Below are positions 1 to 10,944 of a DNA stretch of 64,000 bases, one piece after another. Both the position numbers and the translations under genes were made by a program. The stretch is taken from positions 25,649,374-25,713,373 of the forward strand of contig CM070580.1 of the NCBI GenBank assembly GCA_036346355.1, written 5' to 3'. Every line of letters begins with the position of its first letter. Within the stretch, counting starts at the first letter, position 1. The notes under the pieces were generated by a model. The model saw only the letters and a list, made by a program, of their open reading frames with translations, was not told the origin of the DNA and did not search any database. Origin of the DNA: Rhipidocladum racemiflorum (taxonomy: Eukaryota; Streptophyta; Magnoliopsida; Poales; Poaceae).

Positions 1-171
1 GCTGAGGTTGCTGAGGACGTCCGCAATCGCATCCAGGCTTGCGGAGGGCGTCCGGTCCCGGACGGCAGCAGGGACGAGGACAAGCTCCCCCGCCGTAGTG
101 ACGATGAAATTGAGGGCGCCGAAGCGGATCCAGCCCCTCGACATCGGCGAAACGTAGTGGGAGGAAGCCAT
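1..171 (-). CDS. N-terminal leader/gag ORF of a Tat-type Gypsy element, partial
   Basis: On the minus strand an ATG at 171-169 opens a frame that stays open to base 1 (57 codons), so the gene continues off the left edge. It begins about 55 bases downstream of the primer-binding site of the adjacent LTR, where the first ORF of an LTR element is expected. Visible residues include MSRGWIRFGALNFIVTT and a GELVLVPAAV stretch. I do not recognise a catalytic domain; assignment to gag is from position only. It is part of the Gypsy element whose 5' LTR is 247-1141. Confidence 0.4.
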   Translation of the reverse strand, partial: MASSHYVSPMSRGWIRFGALNFIVTTAGELVLVPAAVRDRTPSASLDAIADVLSNLS

Positions 172-226
172 CAGGGAGGAGAATGGGAACCCGAAGATGA
201 GGATGTTGGTGAAGACGCGCGAGATA

Positions 227-244
227 CCCCTACCTGGCGCGCCA
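227..244 (-). promoter_or_regulatory. Primer-binding site of the Gypsy element
   Basis: Minus strand reads TGGCGCGCCAGGTAGGGG, two bases inside the LTR end (247). This is where reverse transcription would be primed by a tRNA. The sequence style is that of Tat-lineage Gypsy elements of grasses. Confidence 0.7.
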
Positions 245-246
245 AC

Positions 247-1141
247 TGTCGGTGTTTCGTGCACCGGCAATACGAATTTATGGTCGGATGGGGTCGCGCG
301 CTCCCTCTCCCCGAATGGTCGACTCAAGGAGTCAGAAGAAGTATACTGGTTCGGGCCGAATGTCCCTACTCCAGTTCGTGCGGTGTGAATGTATTGATCT
401 TTGGGAGACGGATAAGGGGTGTACAGGCGAGGCGGACGGCCGGTCAGTCCGATCCCCTTGAGGTTTTCGCTAGGAGTCGAGGCTACCTAGGAGACTGCTT
501 TCTCTTTTCTCCGCGCCTCCTTCTGGGCCCCGCCTCCTTATATAGACGGAGGAGGCAGGTTACACGGAGTTGGGAAGACTACGAGGAGAGGGGTCTGCAC
601 GCCTTGAGGTTTGGCTTCGTCTTGTCCTGGCCAACCCCGCCCGCCCCGAGGTAGGGTTGGTGGCTCTGTGGCGTCTGATCTTGCGTAGTCTTTGTCGGTG
701 GCGGGTGGCGTGGTGCTCTTGTCAGCCTCGGTGGCTTTAATGGCGCTTGACTTTGCTTTGGCCTCGGAGTGGGCGTACTCCTCTGCGGTGTGCCAGCGAC
801 GGACGGGGCTTACTTCTTGGTGGCTCTTCCGGCGACCTTTGGGAAGGAGCCGCCTACCTGCACGGATGTCGAGGACGCTGCGCACAAGGCAGCCGCCTGA
901 CACTGGCGTGGGCCCTGCTGGCTCGTGCGCAGGTGGAGCTTGAGCTTCAATATTAGGCGGCCGGCGCATGCCGACCGCCCGGAACCGGAGTCCGCCGACC
1001 GTCCGGGGTCGGCCCCGCATAGGTCGGGGCTCGTTCCCTGCGGCCCAAGTACCTTTCGGTGGTGCCGGGCCTCCGCCGTGATAGGTCAGCCCGTTCGTGC
1101 TTCCGGGCTGATGGGGGTACCCATGGTATGGGTACTCGTCA
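247..1141 (-). repeat. 5' LTR of a Tat-type Gypsy retrotransposon
   Basis: Read on the minus strand the LTR starts TGACGAGTACCC at 1141 and ends CGACA at 247, followed by the primer-binding site, so it is 895 bp with TG...CA ends. A TATA-like CTATATAAGG lies on the minus strand near 537-547, placing a transcript start a few tens of bases downstream. The outer edge is exactly at a break in a Copia reverse transcriptase frame, and GTAAG (1142-1146) is the near copy of the target duplication. The rest of the element lies left of the window. Rice RIRE2/Dasheng-like families have this design; the family name was not tested. Confidence 0.85.
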
Positions 1142-1146
1142 GTAAG

Positions 1147-3340
1147 TTCTCCTATCATTGACATCTCGAATTCCTTTGCCATCAAATCACTGAATTCCTT
1201 GCAAAGAGAGTGATTAGTACAACCAAAGATTATATCATCAACATAGATTTGGCAAATCATTAATGCACCATTGAAGTCTTTTAAAAAGAGTGTTGGGTCA
1301 ACTTTCCCAATTTTGAAATTCTTTTCTAGTAGAAAGTTCCTAAGTCTCTCATACCATGCCCTTGGGGCTTGTTTTAAACCATAGAGAGCCTTAGATAACT
1401 TAAATACATGATTTGGATATTTTAAGTCTTCAAAACCAGGAGGTTGCTCAACAAAAACAGTTTCTTCAATGATTCCATTAAGAAAAGCACTCTTTACATC
1501 CATTTGAAATAAAGTTATATTAAAATGACATGCAAAAGCTAGAAGGAACCGTATAGCTTCAAGTCGAGCAACAGGAGCATAAGTTTCTCCATAATCCAGT
1601 CCTTCTACTTGAGTAAAACCTTGTGCCACTAATCTTGCTTTGTTTCGAGTGACAATTCCATTTTCATCTTGCTTATTTCTGAAAACCCACTTTGTTCCTA
1701 TGACATTTTGATCTTTTGGACGTTCCACCAAATCCCATACTTTGTTTCTCTTGAAGCTATTAAGCTCTTCTTCCATGGCAATAATCCAACAAGATCATCC
1801 AAAGCTTCATCTATAGTTCTGGGTTCAACACAAGAAACAAAAGAGTAATGTTCACAAAAGGAAGCTTGTCTAGATCGAGTTTGAACACCCTTACTGAAAT
1901 CCCCAATTATTTGATCCACGGGGTGGTCTTTGGCAATAGTATGATGACTCTTAATCAAGTTTAATCCTTCTTGATTCTTCTCATCTTCTTCTTGTAGTGA
2001 TCCATTTTGAGGCATCATGGAAGTTGTTGGTTTCTCATCATTATCTTCTCTAGGTTTTACTTCACCAACTTCCATTTTCTTCATTGCTTCCATCAAGGCA
2101 TCTTCACTGCATCGACTAAATTCTCATGCTCACCTTGTGAGCCATTAGATTCATCGAATTTTACATCATAGGTTTCTTCAACCAAACCAGTTGAATTATT
2201 AAAAACTCTATAGGCTTTAGATTTAGAAGAATAACCTAACATAATACCTGAGTCACACCTTTTCTGAAATTTACCTAGGTGTGTCCTCTTTTTGTAGATG
2301 TAGACCTTGCACCGAACACACGAAAGTAAGTAACATTTGGTTTTCTTCCAACCAGCAGCTCGTAAGAGGTTTTCTTGAGTAGTCGATGTAGATAGAGTCT
2401 ATTGATTGCATGACAAGTCGTGTTGATTGCTTCAGCCCAAAAGCGTCTCGTGTACCATATTCATCCAACATGGTTCTTGCCATTTCAATAAGTGTTCTGC
2501 TTTTTCTTTCTACTACACCATTTTGTTGAGGAGTATAAGTAGTGACAGCTCATGTTTTATTCCTAGCTCAACACAAAAATCAATGACATTAGTATTAACA
2601 AACTCGGTTCCATTGTCACTCCCGATTTTCTTGATGGGGCAATAAAATTCATTTTGAGCCCTTTTGCAAAATTTTTAAAGATTTTTCCAACTTCACTTTT
2701 ATTAGGTAAAAGAATACCCAAGTGAACCGAGAGAAGTCATCCACAATGACTAAACAAGATGAGTTACCACCTAGACTGGCATAAGAGGTTGGGCCAAACA
2801 CATCCATATGCAAAGCACTCTAGAGGTCTAGTGGTGGACATGATATTTTTAGTAGGATGAGAATTTGCAACTTGCTTACCGGCTTGACAAGCACCGCACA
2901 ATCTATCCTTTTCGAATTTTACATCTTTCAAACCCACCACTAACTCATTTTTAAAAAGCTTCTTCAAATTAGACATGCCTACATGCCCAAGACGTCTATG
3001 CCAAAGCCAACCAAGAGAGGCTTTTGCCAACAGACAAGTCGAGATGCATGAGGAGTTAGAGTTGAAATCAACTAGATAAAGATTTTGAAATCTAAAACCT
3101 TTGAAGATAAGCTTTTCATTTTTGTCAAAAACAGTTACTCCATCAAGAGAAAAGGTACAATGGAAACCAAGATCACACAAATTGAGCGACCGATAAAAGA
3201 TTGAAATTCAGGAATCAACAAGAAGCACATTATCAATTGAATAATCATTAGAGATGGCAATCTTACCATTTCCCTTTACCTTTCTTCTACTATTATCACC
3301 AAAAGTAATTTTGTGACTTGAATTACTTTCTTTTCAACTG
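1147..3340 (-). pseudogene. Copia A pol remnant: pre-integrase, integrase, reverse transcriptase
   Basis: Minus-strand pieces in different frames give LWHRRLGHVGM and the CGACQAGK motif of the GAG-pre-integrase domain (2764-3180), MARTMLDEYG of the integrase C-terminal half (2271-2483), the DHPVDQIIGD linker (1698-2096) and a good Copia reverse transcriptase (1147-1776) with WVFRNKQDENG, KARLVAQGF, QMDVKSAFLNG and the catalytic YVDD. Frameshifts separate the pieces. The RT stops being Copia after EMSMIGEL, where the Gypsy LTR begins; the open frame runs on into LTR sequence to 538, so its last ~200 residues are not Copia. Polymerase would have copied element RNA into DNA in virus-like particles; this copy is dead. 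Confidence 0.88.
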
Positions 3341-3399
3341 AGGTGAACATTCTTGATGAGCCAGGTCATGTGTTGAGTACATCCACTGTCAATTACCCA

Positions 3400-4993
3400 G
3401 TTGATGACCACCACTCTTGTAGTTCACCTGAATAAACAGAATCATTTCTTGATTTTAGGTACCCAAATGCTTTTGGGTCCATGGATGTTAGTTTCAACAA
3501 TTTTGGGGCCAAAAGGATTAATAAGCAAAGATTTGGGCACCCAAACAGCTTTAAGCTTTCTATCAAGATTAGAGGGGCCGACAAATTTCACATTCATTTT
3601 TCCCCTGAAATCTTTAAACAACATGTAATGAGCATCAACCATGCAGTTTCTTTTAGCCTTTGTTTCTGGCGTGCTTGCATACATGCATACATTTGAACTG
3701 TGGTCAAATCTATGACTGTTGCAGGAATTTGTGATTTTATTGACAAAATTTATCTTGGATTTTGGCAAATAATCCTTCTTGGGCACATTATCTGTTTTAT
3801 ATCCAATGCCTCTTTTGCCCAAGGTGACTTTTTACTCCCCAAGAATTTTATCAAGAGTGACACTTCCGAGAAAGCATTTTTCAAGACCTTTGTCAAATTT
3901 AGCAATTTTTGACCTTAGCTCTTGATTTTCCAACATGAGACTTTCAGTACACAAAGCATTTCTATGATTGTCATTAAGCATGCAGAAGAGCTAGCAATAG
4001 GAATTTCATCACAAGTAAAAACACAGGTAAAAGAGCTATCATGAGTGGAAACAATCTTTGATTTGCTAGTAGTTAATTCCTTACTCATTTGTAGTTCACA
4101 AGTTGTTTGACAAGCAAGTCATCATGAGTCTTAATAAGTAATACATGAGTTGCATTCAAGGAATCATGAGCGGTATGTAAGTAAATCATGATTGATGACA
4201 AGATCATTATGAGCAAGAGTGAGATTATCATGAACAATATTGAGCTCATTATGGCTAGTCTCCAAACAGTAAAACTTGTCTTTCACTTCTTCATACTTAG
4301 ATTCAAGAATCTTGACCTTAGAGACAAGCAAGTCATTATCATCATTTAAACTGGCAATAGTTTTCTTAAGAGATTTATCCTTAGAAGTTTTAGCACACAA
4401 GGCATCATTAAGCTCTTTAATGATCTCCACTAGCTCATCATAAGAAGGAGAATCATTTACCTTGTCCTCATCACCTCTTGCCATAAGACAAACAGACAGA
4501 GAAGGTGAAGGTGGAGTAGATTCATCCAATGCCACCCAGTAACCCCTTAGACCTTGAACCACCTTCATCATCGAGAGGAGGAAGAAGAGGATTCATCACT
4601 TGAACTTTCTTCATCCGAGACCCATTCACCAATATGTGCCTCCTTCTTTCCCTTTCTCCAATGTTTCTTGGAGAACTTCTTTCTGTGATGAAACTTTTTG
4701 CGACTGTTGTAGGCATTTTCTTCGGTTTCTTCATCTTTGCCCTTGCCCTTGCCCTTCTTCTTGCTCTTGTTTGGACATCGTGCAGCTATGTGTCCCTTTT
4801 CATTGCATTCAAAACAGGTAATATTCGAAAAGGGGTTTTTCTTTGAAAACTGATTATATACCTTCCCTCTGTCTCTGGCATTAACTCTTCTCATGATTTT
4901 GTTTGCAGATCTCATAAGCAAGGCCAGTTTCCTGACGTCTTCGTCTTCATTACAGCTTGAAACATCATCTTCTTCACTCGATGACTCTTCCAC
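3400..4993 (-). pseudogene. Copia A gag 3' half: zinc knuckle, coiled coil, linker
   Basis: The upstream piece (4568-4993) holds CFECNEKGHIAARCPN, a complete CX2CX4HX4C zinc knuckle for RNA binding, within Lys- and Ser-rich sequence. Frameshifted from it, 4164-4571 is an acidic/Leu/Asp-rich coiled-coil segment with repeated HNDL motifs. 3442-3822 carries the KAVWVPK and KSIWVPK motifs that precede the protease in this Copia group. The pieces are in different frames, so the product is broken. It overlaps the end of the 254-codon gag frame by about 80 bases in another frame. Confidence 0.8.
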
Positions 4994-5676
4994 CTTATCT
5001 TTGGCTTTGAGAGCAATAGATTTCTTCTTGGGTGCATCTTCTTCACCAAAGTAAGTTCGTGTGCGTAAATCTTTCCTAGTAACTCAGTAGGTGTCAATTT
5101 TTTTAGATCTCCACTGTTTGATAGATAAGTTATCAAGCTGTGATAAGCACGAGGCAGCACCCTTATCATTTTCCTGCAAACTTCCACATCATCAACCTTA
5201 GTACCAAGACCTTTAAGTTCATTGACAATAGGATTAAGTCTAGAAAACATATCATTTGCATTTTCCTGAGGAAGCATTTTGAACTGATCAAACTTTTCTC
5301 TAACAACAAAATACTTTTCTTCTTTCACATCAGAGGTACCTTCATGAATTTCTTGTAGAGTAGTCCAAATATCATAAGCAGTAGACAAATTACTCACTCT
5401 ATCAAAAACTTCTATGCTAAGACAGGAGAATATAGCATTTCTAGCCTGAGTATCATATTGCATATTTTTAATTTCTCCAGGAGTGGGTTCTGAGGAAGAG
5501 GACTGTCCATCAGGTATGACGCGTGGAGGTAAAGGTTTTTCTGTCACTCTCCAAACGTCATAGCCGACAGCCTCAAGATAACATCTCATGCGAATTTTCC
5601 AATAAGCATAATTTGAGCCATCGAAAACAGGAACCCTTCCTACACTAACAGTAGCAGACCCATTTCCCTCGGCCAT
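4912..5676 (-). CDS. Copia A Gag N-terminal (UBN2-type) domain
   Basis: A 254-codon minus-strand frame starts MAEGNGSATVS at 5676, 35 bases downstream of the primer site, so this start is well placed. Visible capsid-family residues are FDGSNYAYWKIRMRCYL near residues 18-35, a central AYDIWTTLQEIHEG, and FSRLNPIVNELKGLG, all typical of the plant retrotransposon gag (UBN2/DUF4219-like) fold. Gag assembles the particle in which reverse transcription occurs. The last ~25 residues are out of frame relative to family members because a frameshift throws the zinc-knuckle part into another frame. Confidence 0.85.
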   Translation of the reverse strand: MAEGNGSATVSVGRVPVFDGSNYAYWKIRMRCYLEAVGYDVWRVTEKPLPPRVIPDGQSSSSEPTPGEIKNMQYDTQARNAIFSCLSIEVFDRVSNLSTAYDIWTTLQEIHEGTSDVKEEKYFVVREKFDQFKMLPQENANDMFSRLNPIVNELKGLGTKVDDVEVCRKMIRVLPRAYHSLITYLSNSGDLKKLTPTELLGKIYAHELTLVKKMHPRRNLLLSKPKIRWKSHRVKKMMFQAVMKTKTSGNWPCL

Positions 5677-5710
5677 TACCCAAGCTGATTAAGCTTGAAC
5701 AGGGTAAAAC

Positions 5711-5724
5711 CTGCTCTGATACCA
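5711..5724 (-). promoter_or_regulatory. tRNA-Met primer-binding site of Copia A
   Basis: Minus strand reads TGGTATCAGAGCAG, complementary to the 3' end of initiator tRNA-Met, two bases inside the LTR terminus. Confidence 0.92.
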
Positions 5725-5726
5725 CT

Positions 5727-7174
5727 TGAAAGGATCGGTAAGGCCTAGAGGGGGGGGTGAATAGGCAATTTTAAACAATTTAAACAAGACAAACTAAACA
5801 GTTTAAAGATAAGATCTAAGCAGATAAACAGAATAAGCACCAACAGATTAAGAGCAACTTAAGCTATAGTGAGAACAAGAAAAAGACAAACTATCACACA
5901 GAGACAAGAGATTTTTCACCGAGGTTCAGAGAGAAATCTCCTACGTCCCCGTTAGAGCACTTCCTCAGAAGTATTGCTCCTCCAGTAACTCACAGAGGCA
6001 GTACTGGATTTTTCACTATTGTAACTCTTTTTACCACTTTGGTGAGGTGAGTCAAAAACCTCTTCACAATAATAGTGGCCTTCCACAAACACGGTTGGAC
6101 AGGTCGCACTAAAATCACCAGCAAACCGTCTAGGAACAGCTAGTTCCAAGAGTAATAGACCATCCACAAGCCCTGTCTCTTGGTTCACTAGAAACAACTG
6201 AAACTAGACTTTACTAGGAGCTGTAAGAGTGTAGGATTTTTGTTTTTCAGAGTGGAGCTTGATCTCTTTTTGGAATTTTGGCTTTCAGATGCTAGATGTC
6301 AAAGAGATGGCAAAAGTTCTATTTTGGGAGAGCCTCTGAACTGTTTAAATAGGCTACAGGAAGCAAATAGCCGTTATTGGCAACAGGTAGCCGTTTGCCA
6401 ATGTCGATCAAGTGACAAAACGAAATGATTGTATCTGACAAGGGTTGATAAAAATATGCAAGAGGCTCAATGAACTACGGACCCAAACCAGCGAAAAAGG
6501 CATCTACGTCGGACCAAGAAAGTTGGTCCGTCAGACACATGCTTTGAGCAAATCTTTGTCCGTTGGGAGAGTTTTAAGAACAAGTTTACAACGGACCCAA
6601 AAACTTGGTCCGTCGCGGAAGGAGAGCTTCTTGGTTATACATCAACAAAGGAATTGGATTGAACACCAAACCAAGAAGTTTTATGTTTACAACGGACCCA
6701 AAAAGGTGGTCTGTTGTAAATGGAAGCTTTTTGGTCCGTTGTAGCTTAAAAGCACTTGAGAGATTTTCAAGGAAAACACAACTGCAACAAACCCAAAAAC
6801 TTGGTCCGTTGTAAATGGGAAACGCTCGGTTTGAGTTCTGTTAGAATTTGATTTGAAAAGGATATGAACTCAAACAAGGTTTAATAAAGGAATCTGAAAT
6901 GATTTAGCTTAAGCCCCAAGTTGTTTTTAAAGAGAAATCCTAGGAACCAAGAATTGAACTTGTGCATAGTCCCTCTTTATAGTACGGTTGAAACCCGGAA
7001 AAACTTATCTAAAAAGACTTGAAAAGACTTATGAGCTAAAGGACTAAGAATAATGAAACCTTAATCTTGATCCTCTTTTCTGATGAAATCTGGTAAGACT
7101 GATTTAGTTGATCATCAAGCACCAAAACCCAACAAATAATTTAAACAAATTATTAGGGGGCCTAGATGCTTTCA
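5727..7174 (-). repeat. 5' LTR of Copia A with GGACC...GGTCC palindromes
   Basis: On the minus strand it begins TGAAAGCATCTAGG (7174) and ends GATCCTTTCA (5727): 1,448 bp with a six-base terminal inverted repeat TGAAAG/CTTTCA. A TATA-like CTATTTAAAC lies near 6343-6353. Upstream of it (6505-6815) are four or more imperfect palindromes of the form CAACGGACC-n-GGTCCGTTG, probably a U3 regulatory or structural array. Confidence 0.9.
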
Positions 7175-8174
7175 ATATCGGACATTCCGATGTTAAGTCG
7201 GAAGTTCCGATGTTTATATCGGACAGTCCGATATGGACTTAGAAGCATTTTGTCAAGGGCTTTTCTGGGAACATCGGAAGTTCCGATTATGACATCGGAA
7301 GTTCCGATGCATCTTTTTCGACAGATGGAGTGCGTTCGAGTTCTGATCGTTTGCACATATCGGATATTCCGATGTTAACATCGGAAGTTCCGATATGCAG
7401 CTGAGTGGGTGTATAACGGCTAGTTTTTGCAAGAATCTATAAATACCCCACTCCTCTCTCATTTGAGGGTTACACACTCTATTTGGCAGAACTCTAGAGC
7501 ACCTTGAGCCCTCTCTAGTCTACTTTTGAGCTCTCCTCTTTGATCTTAGGGATCATCCAAGGAGTGAGGACTAGAAGTGAGATTTGGAGCTAGAGTAAAA
7601 AGCAAGTGTCTTTCATCTCGAGCATTAGAGTGTTCCTCCAAGATCGATCAAACGTGCATTTGTTTCTCTTGGAGGTTGAAGGACTTCTAGAAGGTTAGGG
7701 GTCACTCACGAGCTTCCAAGGATTGTGGGACGCCGTGAGAAGTTTGTGAAGGCCGGCTCCGCCTCCGAAAGGAAAGGAACCAATAGTGGAACCAAGCCTC
7801 AAGTGTGATCGAGGTTTGGGAGGAAAGGGTTGGAAAAGACCTGGCTCTTTGGAGCCTCCTCAACGGAGACGTAGGATTCCCTCAAGAATCCGAACTCCGG
7901 GAACAAATCCGTATCTTTACTTTACTTTACTTAAGCTTGTTTCCTTATTTAGTTGATATAACGTTCTTAGATTGCATCTCAAGTTCATTACTCTCAGTTA
8001 TTAATTGTCCGTGTCTAAAGTCGATCGGACATTCCGAACTGGTATCGGAAATTCCGATTATATCGGAAGTTCCGATCCAATACCGGAAGTTCCGATACTC
8101 TTTCCGCTGCGACAAAATTAGATTAAATTTTAAACTGCCTACCCCCCCCTCTAGGCAACTTTCTCATCTTTTCA
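7175..8174 (+). repeat. Right-hand part of a Copia B LTR with ATCGGAAnTTCCGAT palindromes
   Basis: The plus strand ends CCCCCCCTCTAGGCAAC...CTTTTCA at 8174, the usual 3' end of grass SIRE-type Copia LTRs. A TATA box CTATAAATA is at 7437-7445. Seven 15-bp palindromes of the type ATCGGAAGTTCCGAT lie upstream of it (7177-7394) and four more near 8025-8096. No primer-binding site follows 8174, so this is a 3' LTR or a solo LTR. Its left part was displaced by the insertion of Copia A at 7174. Confidence 0.8.
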
Positions 8175-9926
8175 GAGAGTGGGGGGGGAGGTATGTGGTC
8201 GGATTGGGTGACCGATTAGGTTTAGGGTTAGGGAGTTAAGGGGAGGGGTCAGTTGGGCTGGTCCGGTTGGTCGGTCGAGTAGGCAAAGGTTGTAGATTGG
8301 GCCTAGTAAACATTGGCCAGCAAATCAGACCAAGCCAAAAATAGGAGAGAAAAATGAGTGGGACAAGGATAGTAGAAAACATATATGTATTATATTTTTA
8401 TCTTTCTTTTTCTCTTGTTTTTTCTAATTAAAGTTATTATATGATTCTCAATACAATTACGCATTTTAAGCATATAAAAGTAGATAAGAAGAAAGTCATT
8501 AGTGCAAACACAACCTTAGTAAATTACTACACAAAATATGCAATGGAAAAAATTACATTTTTTTATTTAAACACAATTAGAGAAATTCGAAGTATTAAAA
8601 TTCTTGGTACTTTCATTAGGAAATCTCCTCGACAACAACTTAAGGTTGGATTTTGCTGTGGACGAATCAGTGGAAGCATATTCAGGCAAGTCGTCCTTTG
8701 ATCATATCTTTGAACTAATTTTGTGAGCTTGGATTGTATTGAAAATCTGCATACACATCAAAAGATTTATTTCTAAAAGAAATTAAAACGCATCATGTGG
8801 ATCAGGTAGATCCAGTGGGTAATTTTAATGAGGCTGGACCAGATATGTCCAGTAGTAAAACCATAACCCAAGTAGGGTTGTGGAGATATTTGGTGGGTAG
8901 AGGAGTTCAGGGAAGAACAACCTAGGTAGGGTTGATGTGAGAGTCAGGACTCCTCTATATAGGATATCATTTAAGGGCATAACCAAACTGATGCTTACTT
9001 CAAAAGAGGCGTAAATCGTGCTAACCATAGTCCATAGACCTGGAATGGGATGGACTGAACTAAGTAACAAACAAGTAGCTGACTCTACCACAGATGAGGT
9101 GAATGTTCTAGGGGTGAGCAATCACCCTAGAACGAGATGTTAATGGAGGAGCCTCAACCCGCGAGCCTTTGGTGAGGCAAGGTGGTACTAGGCAGAGTTC
9201 AGAGTATGGTTGATCAAAGGTTTTATTTCTTTGGCTTAGTTGTGCGCTAAAGGTAGCATGTTAGTCGGATATTATAAGCCAAGTGATGCCTTGGGCAAAG
9301 CAGTACATCTCTGATCAAATTTAAAATGTGATATCACTCCTAGCTTCCAGGTTTGGAAGTGCGTCGTGTGAGTTTTCCTCTAACACAGGTTGTAAGATCC
9401 CACATCGCTCTGCCGTCAGTAGATTTATAAGTTAAAACTTGATATTTTTTAACAAATGGGTAAAAGGGATGGATACTTTGGATAAAGGACTATTTTGGAG
9501 ATATGGCTTGGTGGCCGGGAGTACACACACACACACGTATGAATCCATACATCAATTTTCTATGACTTGCTGAGTACTGTAGTACTAAGTCTTGCTTTCA
9601 TTGTTGGTTTACAGAACCTGCTATGTCCACAAACTCGGATGAAATAGAGGTTGATAATCATGATGCAATGAATGTTTTATGATGATGCCGATGTTCATGT
9701 GGAGGGTTATGAATATGATGGAGCAGACAACCAAGACCCGATGGAATGAAAGACTCTCAGGAAAGAGGCCTTAAAGTATTATTGTTATAAATAGCCGGTG
9801 ATGTAGAAATTATCGTAGCCAGATCTAAGACAATACTATAAGTACTTTAAGAATGTATCAAAGTATACTACATAGTGAAAGTTTTTACTTGTGCATGTGT
9901 TGTTTTCCTTAGTTGCTCCTGACGTA
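8175..9926. other. Unassigned repeat-derived spacer
   Basis: There is no supported gene. 8175-8340 is G-rich; 8400-8620 is AT-rich. 9380-9800 resembles decayed LTR sequence: a GATCCCACATCG motif, then TTGCTGAGTACTGTAGTACTAAG near 9566-9590, which parallels the TTGCTGAGTACTTTTGTACTCA motif in the long LTRs at 42030 and 54790 (minus strand). A short (CA)n lies near 9520-9535. Confidence 0.4.
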
Positions 9927-10474
9927 CACTATTATGTGATAGTCTTCGCCGTGTTCGACCTGGCACTACTATGGAGAAGCTCATATGTGTCGGTTTGGAA
10001 CCGACATTAGTATCGGTTTTCAAACCGACACAGATATATCGATAGTAATAATCGGAGATTATCAATGATACTAATAAGACTATTTGTGTCGGGTTTTGGC
10101 TAGAATCGACACAAATAATATGACTATTTGTGCCGGTTTGACTAGAATCGACACAAATAGTTTTATTTGTGTCGATTTTTGGCTAGAATTGACACAAATA
10201 CACTATTATGTGGCAGTCTTTGTTGTGTTCGACCTAGCACTACTATGGAGAAGCTCATCTGTGTCGGTTTTCAAACCGACACAGATGTACCGACAGTAAT
10301 AATCGGAGATTATCAGTGTCGGTTTTCAAACCGACACTAATAAGACTATTTGTGTCGGTTTTCAAACCGACACTAACAAGACTATTTGTGTCGGTTTTTG
10401 ACTAAAACCGACACAAATAATATGACTATTTGTGTCGGTTTGACTAGAACGGACACAGATAGTATTATTTGTAT
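9927..10474. repeat. Tandem duplication of the left CACTA subterminal region (2 x 274 bp)
   Basis: Units 9927-10200 and 10201-10474 both begin CACTATTATGTG, continue with GTGTTCGACCT and CACTACTATGGAGAAGCTC, and end in the GTGTCGG hairpin array. The second unit has more regular hairpins. Confidence 0.8.
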
Positions 10475-10487
10475 CGATTTTTAGCTT

Positions 10488-10522
10488 AAATCCGCTGTTA
10501 GAACTTCAAAATTAAGCGTGCT
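10488..10522 (+). repeat. Short 5S rRNA-derived fragment at the left inner edge of the CACTA arm
   Basis: AGAACTTCAAAATTAAGCG and the following TGCTT match the plant 5S rRNA internal-promoter region (AGAACTCCGAAGTTAAGCG...) with a few changes, in sense orientation. It mirrors the longer antisense copy at 14675-14786. Confidence 0.55.
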
Positions 10523-10544
10523 TACCGACACAAATGGTCGAGGC

Positions 10545-10904
10545 AATAAAAACAAGGAAGGGTTAGGATATGATAAGTACGAGTGCAAAGGAAATGACCG
10601 TGCGGTGGTAAGAGGTAAGGAATGCATCAAGTTTGTCAAAGGGAATGACAAACAACCATTGACCACCACACATGTCATCAAGACCGGGCAAGAATCTAAG
10701 AAGCATCTTCAACATCATACATCTTATTCTATTCACTTTGCTTCTTATATATTGAGGAGAAACCACCGTGGTAAAGTGGTTGCTCAGTTTGTCGGTGCCC
10801 ACCACTCTAATGATGCAAGCAAAAAGAAGGTGTGGGTACCGAAAGTATTGATCACTAACATGCAAGGACCCAAAAGGATTTGGGTACCTAAAAACAAAGT
10901 CTAA
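10545..10904 (+). pseudogene. Copia C gag C-terminal linker, 5' truncated
   Basis: The frame ends with VWVPKVLITNMQ and RIWVPKNKV, the linker that precedes protease in SIRE-type Copia elements. The zinc knuckle and everything upstream are absent; CACTA/5S-like sequence replaces them. A stop at 10902-10904 and a frame change separate it from the protease frame starting near 10920. Confidence 0.75.
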
Positions 10905-10944
10905 TGTGATCTTGTAGGATTATACCTCCGGTGGATCAAGTTGG

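Larger units (their letters stand above)
1142..7174 (-). mobile_element. Copia retrotransposon A (SIRE/Maximus-like), interrupted and decayed
   Basis: The minus-strand order is LTR (5727-7174), tRNA-Met primer site, gag with UBN2-type capsid, CCHC knuckle, coiled coil, GAG-pre-integrase, integrase remnant and reverse transcriptase. The reverse transcriptase is cut at 1142 by the Gypsy LTR, so the RNase H and the 3' LTR lie off-window. Reading frames are broken repeatedly, so the copy cannot make its own proteins. It is inserted in another Copia LTR at 7174/7175. Confidence 0.9.

Noticed and set aside
157..1161. Plus-strand ORFs across the Gypsy LTR
   Set aside because: The element is on the minus strand and these frames cross LTR, primer site and leader without any domain.
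7175..7179. ATATC as a target duplication of Copia A
   Set aside because: The matching copy would be outside the window and cannot be seen, so it is left unclaimed.
8218..8234. TTTAGGGTTAGGG telomere-like stretch
   Set aside because: Only about two units, so a chance or minor motif and not an interstitial telomere array.
9990..10480. Regularly spaced short repeats suggestive of a CRISPR-like array
   Set aside because: The repeats alternate orientation as hairpins typical of CACTA ends, spacers are not uniform, and the genome is a plant nuclear one.
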